Below are positions 61,221-64,000 of a stretch of DNA of 64,000 bases, in pieces. Position 1 is the first letter of the stretch, and each line of letters opens with the position of its first letter. Origin of the DNA: an uncultured Winogradskyella sp. (GTDB taxonomy: Bacteria; Bacteroidota; Bacteroidia; Flavobacteriales; Flavobacteriaceae); the NCBI RefSeq assembly GCF_947498345.1, contig NZ_CANMJY010000013.1:45489-109488 (forward strand), in the 5' to 3' direction. A program made the position numbers and the translations under genes. The notes under the pieces were generated by a model. That model saw nothing but the letters and a program-made list of their open reading frames with translations. It searched no databases and had not been told where the DNA came from.

Positions 61221-61364
61221 CTACAGTTTATTAAGTTGTTTTAATCTTCTAAATTTTTCCCTTGCCAATCGGATTACCGGTATCATTTCATCATAGGAAT
61301 ATCCAGCGTCTTTTAGGGTCTTTATGATTTTTTCTGCTATTTCGTGTTCTTTTTTTGTTGCCAT
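61221..61364 (-). CDS. Small helical phage protein
   Basis: 47 residues from the ATG at 61364: a charged helix pair (EHEIAEKIIKTLKDAGYSYD; IRLAREKFRRLKQL). A frame extension to 61403 exists, but the ATG 2 bases after GTGTAG fits the operon's pattern. Its neighbour's TAG stop is part of that motif. Confidence 0.55.
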   Translation of the reverse strand: MATKKEHEIAEKIIKTLKDAGYSYDEMIPVIRLAREKFRRLKQLNKL

Positions 61365-61366
61365 AA

Positions 61367-62119
61367 CTACACTAATTGTGAACGGTAATGTTCGATTATA
61401 CATTTATATAAATAGCTCGCTATAATTGGCTTAACTGCATTTCCCATAGCTTCTATTCTATTTTTGTCCAATTCTTTGGAAAACTCATTATCCATTCGTA
61501 TACCTGACAAGTTTTCTCTGCGCTGAAACCGTTTAATTGGCATTGATAAAGCAATTTGTCCTGGTGATCGTTTCGGTAATATTTCTCGAAAGCAGCGAGT
61601 GATTTCATTATTACGAGTCCATCGCTCTTGCTTGGGGTAGGCAATAATGTAAATTCGTTCCCTTTTATCCGGTAATCCGAAGTCGAAACCTCGTAAACAT
61701 CTCCACTCTGCATCATACCCGATTTTGGAAAGGTCGCATAAGACTTGTTCAAGTCCTCTATTAACGAGCATTGAGCTGTTTTCAGCGAGTATGTATTTTG
61801 GTCTAAGTAACCCACAAATGCGATACATTTCAGACCACAACCCAGATCTGTTTCCCTTAATTCCTTTTGCGCCTCCATTAGTTTGTTGAGCGATGGAAAT
61901 GTCTTGGCAAGGGAATCCTCCGCAGATGATATCTGCGTATTCTGGCTCTCTAAGTTGAATAATGTCTTCATATTGTTTTGCTTTTGGAAACCTTAATTTT
62001 AAGAGCTTCCTTCTTTCTTCAATTATTTCACAATTCCAAATAGTTTCAATTCCATTCCACTCAGCACCTAATTCAAATCCTCCTGCACCACTAAAAAGAC
62101 TGCCATTTGTCAAGTTCAC
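61367..62119 (-). CDS. C5-cytosine DNA methyltransferase
   Basis: 250 residues from the GTG at 62119. The key motifs are I FSGAGGFELG (9-18), IV GGFPCQDIS with the catalytic Cys71, VI as ENS (113-115, usually ENV), VIII KRERIYIIA (152-160) and X GNAVKP (226-231). The target domain is very short (~60 residues). A second GTG at 62125 overlaps the CTGTAG element, while 62119 lies 5 bases after it, like the neighbours. Inside this gene another protein is read in the +1 frame (61453-61971). Confidence 0.9.
   Translation of the reverse strand: MNLTNGSLFSGAGGFELGAEWNGIETIWNCEIIEERRKLLKLRFPKAKQYEDIIQLREPEYADIICGGFPCQDISIAQQTNGGAKGIKGNRSGLWSEMYRICGLLRPKYILAENSSMLVNRGLEQVLCDLSKIGYDAEWRCLRGFDFGLPDKRERIYIIAYPKQERWTRNNEITRCFREILPKRSPGQIALSMPIKRFQRRENLSGIRMDNEFSKELDKNRIEAMGNAVKPIIASYLYKCIIEHYRSQLV
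61453..61971 (-). CDS. Overprinted gene inside the cytosine methyltransferase gene
   Basis: 172 residues in the +1 frame, wholly inside the methyltransferase gene. ATFPKSGMMQSGDVYEV, then NEFTLLPTPSKSDG and YEWIMSFPKNWTKIE near the end match a family I know as separate phage proteins beside dcm genes (pattern ETWPRSGMM-R-G, LLPTP, MGFP-x-WT). The PKSGMMQSG stretch is read from the same DNA as the enzyme's SKIGYDAEW. ATG at 61971. Function unknown; likely a partner of methylation or anti-restriction. Confidence 0.6.
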   Translation of the reverse strand: MKTLFNLESQNTQISSAEDSLAKTFPSLNKLMEAQKELRETDLGCGLKCIAFVGYLDQNTYSLKTAQCSLIEDLNKSYATFPKSGMMQSGDVYEVSTSDYRIKGNEFTLLPTPSKSDGLVIMKSLAAFEKYYRNDHQDKLLYQCQLNGFSAEKTCQVYEWIMSFPKNWTKIE

Positions 62120-62131
62120 GTTCACTACAGA

Positions 62132-62812
62132 TTAAATAGCCTGAGCTATTGTTAGTTGTTCGTTTGTTGCTTTTATGATCTCAGTACATAATTGATTAGG
62201 AATTTTAGAGCGTTCAAAACTTCCTTTTCTACCTTGTGTTCCTGTTTTTGCTCCACGTCTTGCGCTTGCATGATGGCAATGCTTATCAATTATTTCGCCT
62301 GTTTCCTTATTGTATTTATAATTACGACACATTGGCCTTGGAATCCAGGTAACACAATTAGTCCAAATATCAGTTGGCTTTGCTCTATCATCACCATACT
62401 TACAATACCAAACCGTTTCTCTATTAAATCTTTGCATAAAAGGCATGTGTCTTAACACACCTCTTGGGTTTTCAAACCAAAAGATTAAGTTTGGATTTAT
62501 CTCTAACCAGTAATCAATCATAGCAATTACATGCTGATTAACCCTGTCACACTTCCAAGCATAATCAGATTTAGGCTCAATTCTGTTATTTCTATGATGA
62601 GATATTGCTGCTATTGTGTAGGTAGTGCAATCAAAAGAAGACCAAACTACATCAGGAATGAAAGGTACATCGCTAGGGCGCATCCATTCTATATCCATAG
62701 TTAAATCTATGTCATCAAACTTTTGCCAGTCAACTGAAAAAACCTTATAACCTTGTTTTTCAGCCTCTTTTCCAATTGACCTATCACCTGCAAATAATTC
62801 TAATATCTTCAT
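62132..62812 (-). CDS. Dcm-like DNA methyltransferase with altered catalytic loop
   Basis: 226 residues. Motif I is LFAGDRSIGKEAE (6-18), the motif IV place reads SSFDCTTYTIAAISHHR with Cys62, and ENPRG (114-118) takes the place of motif VI. Related phage proteins have SPDCTTYS there; the Pro is Phe here. YCKYGDDRAKPTDIWTN is conserved in that group. It likely modifies cytosine, perhaps a special base. CTGTAG lies 7 bases before the ATG. Confidence 0.82.
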   Translation of the reverse strand: MKILELFAGDRSIGKEAEKQGYKVFSVDWQKFDDIDLTMDIEWMRPSDVPFIPDVVWSSFDCTTYTIAAISHHRNNRIEPKSDYAWKCDRVNQHVIAMIDYWLEINPNLIFWFENPRGVLRHMPFMQRFNRETVWYCKYGDDRAKPTDIWTNCVTWIPRPMCRNYKYNKETGEIIDKHCHHASARRGAKTGTQGRKGSFERSKIPNQLCTEIIKATNEQLTIAQAI

Positions 62813-62827
62813 CTTTAAACTACAGGT

Positions 62828-62974
62828 TTACTGATTTAACAAGTCTTTTAAATTTCTAATGCAACCGAGCAACCCTATCAATTTTCCTTCCTCATATAGC
62901 CCTCGGTTTTTACTCTCTAATTCCCTTGCTTCATCAGTCCATGACTCTAACAAAAGTTCTAATTCTCTTTTCAT
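62828..62974 (-). CDS. Small helical phage protein
   Basis: 48 residues, acidic then basic helices (LELLLESWTDEARELESKNR; LIGLLGCIRNLKDLLNQ). The stop is 2 bases before the next CTGTAG; its own ATG is 5 bases after one. Too short for a family call. Confidence 0.5.
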   Translation of the reverse strand: MKRELELLLESWTDEARELESKNRGLYEEGKLIGLLGCIRNLKDLLNQ

Positions 62975-62992
62975 CTTTACTACAGTATTAAA

Positions 62993-63151
62993 TTACTTTT
63001 CTAGGTGTAAGCTTGTATATACTGAGCCAGATATAAAAGCTTCTTTAAAATGATTGCTTAAATCAATACCTAAATCTTTTTTTGTTTTCACCCTTACTTC
63101 TTCAAAAAGGGTTTGCGCTAATTCTAAATGCTTTTTAGTTAATGATGACAT
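62993..63151 (-). CDS. Small phage protein
   Basis: 52 residues (KHLELAQTLFEEVRVKTKKD; IDLSNHFKEAFISGSVYTS). CTGTAG lies 5 bases before the ATG, and another follows the stop. Helical; function unknown. Confidence 0.5.
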   Translation of the reverse strand: MSSLTKKHLELAQTLFEEVRVKTKKDLGIDLSNHFKEAFISGSVYTSLHLEK

Positions 63152-63162
63152 ATATACTACAG

Positions 63163-63348
63163 TTATTTAATAAGGTCTATCCTATTATGATTTTCATCGT
63201 AACTTCTCCACTCACGAATTTTGCCTTTTTTAACTAAAATGGTTTTAACATGTTTTACTTTGTTAATAATTTTAGTTTCAGATCTAATTTCTTCCTTGAA
63301 ATTTTTAATAACCCATTTCTTAAGTAATCGTTTTATTATTTCGTTCAT
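63163..63348 (-). CDS. Small basic phage protein
   Basis: 61 residues, strongly basic (IIKRLLKKWVIKNFKEEIRS; ILVKKGKIREWRSYD). It has no CTGTAG before its start and follows a terminator-like structure, so it probably begins a transcript of its own. CTGTAG occurs after its stop. Confidence 0.5.
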   Translation of the reverse strand: MNEIIKRLLKKWVIKNFKEEIRSETKIINKVKHVKTILVKKGKIREWRSYDENHNRIDLIK

Positions 63349-63390
63349 GATAATTTATATTACTCTTTTATTTGACGGTTATTTAAAAAG

Positions 63391-63459
63391 AGAGGTTGAT
63401 GAAGTCGTCTAAAACGATTTGCCGACTTAGCTCCGATCTATATTTAAAAATCAACCTCT
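63391..63459 (-). terminator. Large two-stem terminator-like structure
   Basis: On the minus strand AGAGGTTGA pairs with TCAACCTCT (9 bp), enclosing an inner AAGTCG/CGACTT stem, and CTTTTTAAAT follows. It should end transcription coming from the leucine-rich-repeat-like gene. Confidence 0.55.
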
Positions 63460-63473
63460 TAATTCTACAGGAT

Positions 63474-64000
63474 TTATAAACTAAAGAAGTTTGAAAAAGA
63501 AGATCCACCATAACTATCTTTAGTTATGGTTATAATTTCTCGAATAGAGTAATCTCTTTTCTCAATTTTATTATTTTCTACAAAGTCTTTTACACCAAAA
63601 CCACAAGCCCCTGTAATAACTCGATAACATTCAATCATCTTTTCAAATGAAAGCACACTATTAAAACTTAGGTGTTTGAAGTCATCTTTATTACGGTTAC
63701 TGATTTTGTATAGTAAGTCATCTTTAGCTTCTTTTACTGTTTCCCCATGAGAATACTTTCCGTTACCGTCTGTAACAATATAAAAGTGTTGCTTTTTATT
63801 TATTTTTTTACACTTCCATACCTTCCCGCGCTTATTTATTACTTCACAAAACATATCATCAACCTTTATATATTTACCTTTCTTCCAGCTTAAAATAGAA
63901 ACATCTTGATTTTCAAATTTGTTGTTTTCTGGCAATTCAGATATCTGTGTCCCTCGTAGGTAAAGAGAACCGCCAACCGTTAGGTTTTCTGGCAATTCAG
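63474..64000 (-). CDS. Leucine-rich-repeat-like phage protein (partial)
   Basis: The frame runs off the window end. The visible N-side holds repeats of the LPENLTVGGSLYLRGTQIS kind, which occur in many Bacteroidota phage and prophage proteins and form a short beta solenoid. After them comes a mixed domain of ~145 residues (YIKVDDMFCEVINKRGKVWK; CYRVITGACGFGVKDFVEN). The function is unknown. CTGTAG lies 3 bases after its stop. Confidence 0.65.
   Translation of the reverse strand, partial: ELPENLTVGGSLYLRGTQISELPENNKFENQDVSILSWKKGKYIKVDDMFCEVINKRGKVWKCKKINKKQHFYIVTDGNGKYSHGETVKEAKDDLLYKISNRNKDDFKHLSFNSVLSFEKMIECYRVITGACGFGVKDFVENNKIEKRDYSIREIITITKDSYGGSSFSNFFSL

Larger units (their letters stand above)
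59461..63470 (-). repeat. Family of CTGTAG junction elements in the leftward operon
   Basis: Perfect copies on the minus strand lie at 59461-59466, 60741-60746, 61002-61007, 61221-61226, 62125-62130, 62820-62825, 62980-62985, 63157-63162 and 63465-63470. Variants are GTGTAG at 60007-60012 and 61367-61372, and GTGTAA at 60234-60239. All have one orientation and lie between genes; seven perfect copies precede a start codon by 2-7 bases, and the next base is usually T. Confidence 0.75.

Noticed and set aside
61365..61403. Upstream extension of the 47-residue gene to 61403
   Set aside because: It would overlap the methyltransferase end, while the ATG at 61364 is placed after the junction motif like the neighbours.

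Overview
The window comes from an AT-rich genome of a member of the Bacteroidota, most likely a Flavobacteriaceae. The evidence is a type IX secretion (T9SS) tail on the first gene, lipoproteins of flavobacterial type, very few Shine-Dalgarno sequences, promoters of the Bacteroidota form (TTG, about 19-20 bases, TAnnTTTG), and an SprB-like repeat in a phage tail protein. The genus cannot be fixed from the sequence.

Bases 1-16,980 are ordinary chromosome: the end of a T9SS-secreted protein, a ComM/YifB ATPase, an LVIVD-repeat lipoprotein, an ECF sigma factor with its downstream envelope protein, a TPR membrane protein, a tight DUF2891 / NRAMP-like / pxpA-pxpB-pxpC (5-oxoprolinase) operon, two paralogous small proteins followed by a membrane protein and an orphan histidine kinase, an RluA-type pseudouridine synthase and panB.

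From about 17.0 kb to the end lies a tailed (siphovirus-like) prophage more than 46 kb long; its right end is outside the window. The layout is: integrase (17.1 kb); a lysogeny region with two related HTH/coiled-coil regulators and divergent promoters (18.5-21.7 kb); many short early genes; recombination (YqaJ exonuclease, 25.1 kb) and replication (a DnaA domain IV protein, and an initiator-like gene that contains iteron-like repeats); an N4/N6 DNA methylase bracketed by inverted repeats (30 kb); HNH and GIY-YIG nucleases; terminase, portal, scaffold, capsid, connectors, tail tube, tape measure and tail/baseplate genes (32.9-52.3 kb); a beta-helix tail protein and a secreted pectate-lyase-like protein (52.6-56.6 kb); a lysis region with holin-like proteins, a DUF5675 protein and a lipoprotein built like a unimolecular spanin (56.6-59.4 kb).

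A leftward operon fills 59.5-64 kb. It holds a lipoprotein, three DNA methyltransferases, several tiny genes and a leucine-rich-repeat-like protein running off the end. Its gene junctions carry a repeated CTGTAG element in one orientation, usually 2-7 bases before the next start codon. Inside its cytosine methyltransferase gene, a second recognisable protein is read in the +1 frame. These two observations are the most unusual in the window. The operon probably protects phage DNA by modification, while the lipoproteins and the secreted lyase could alter the lysogen's surface.
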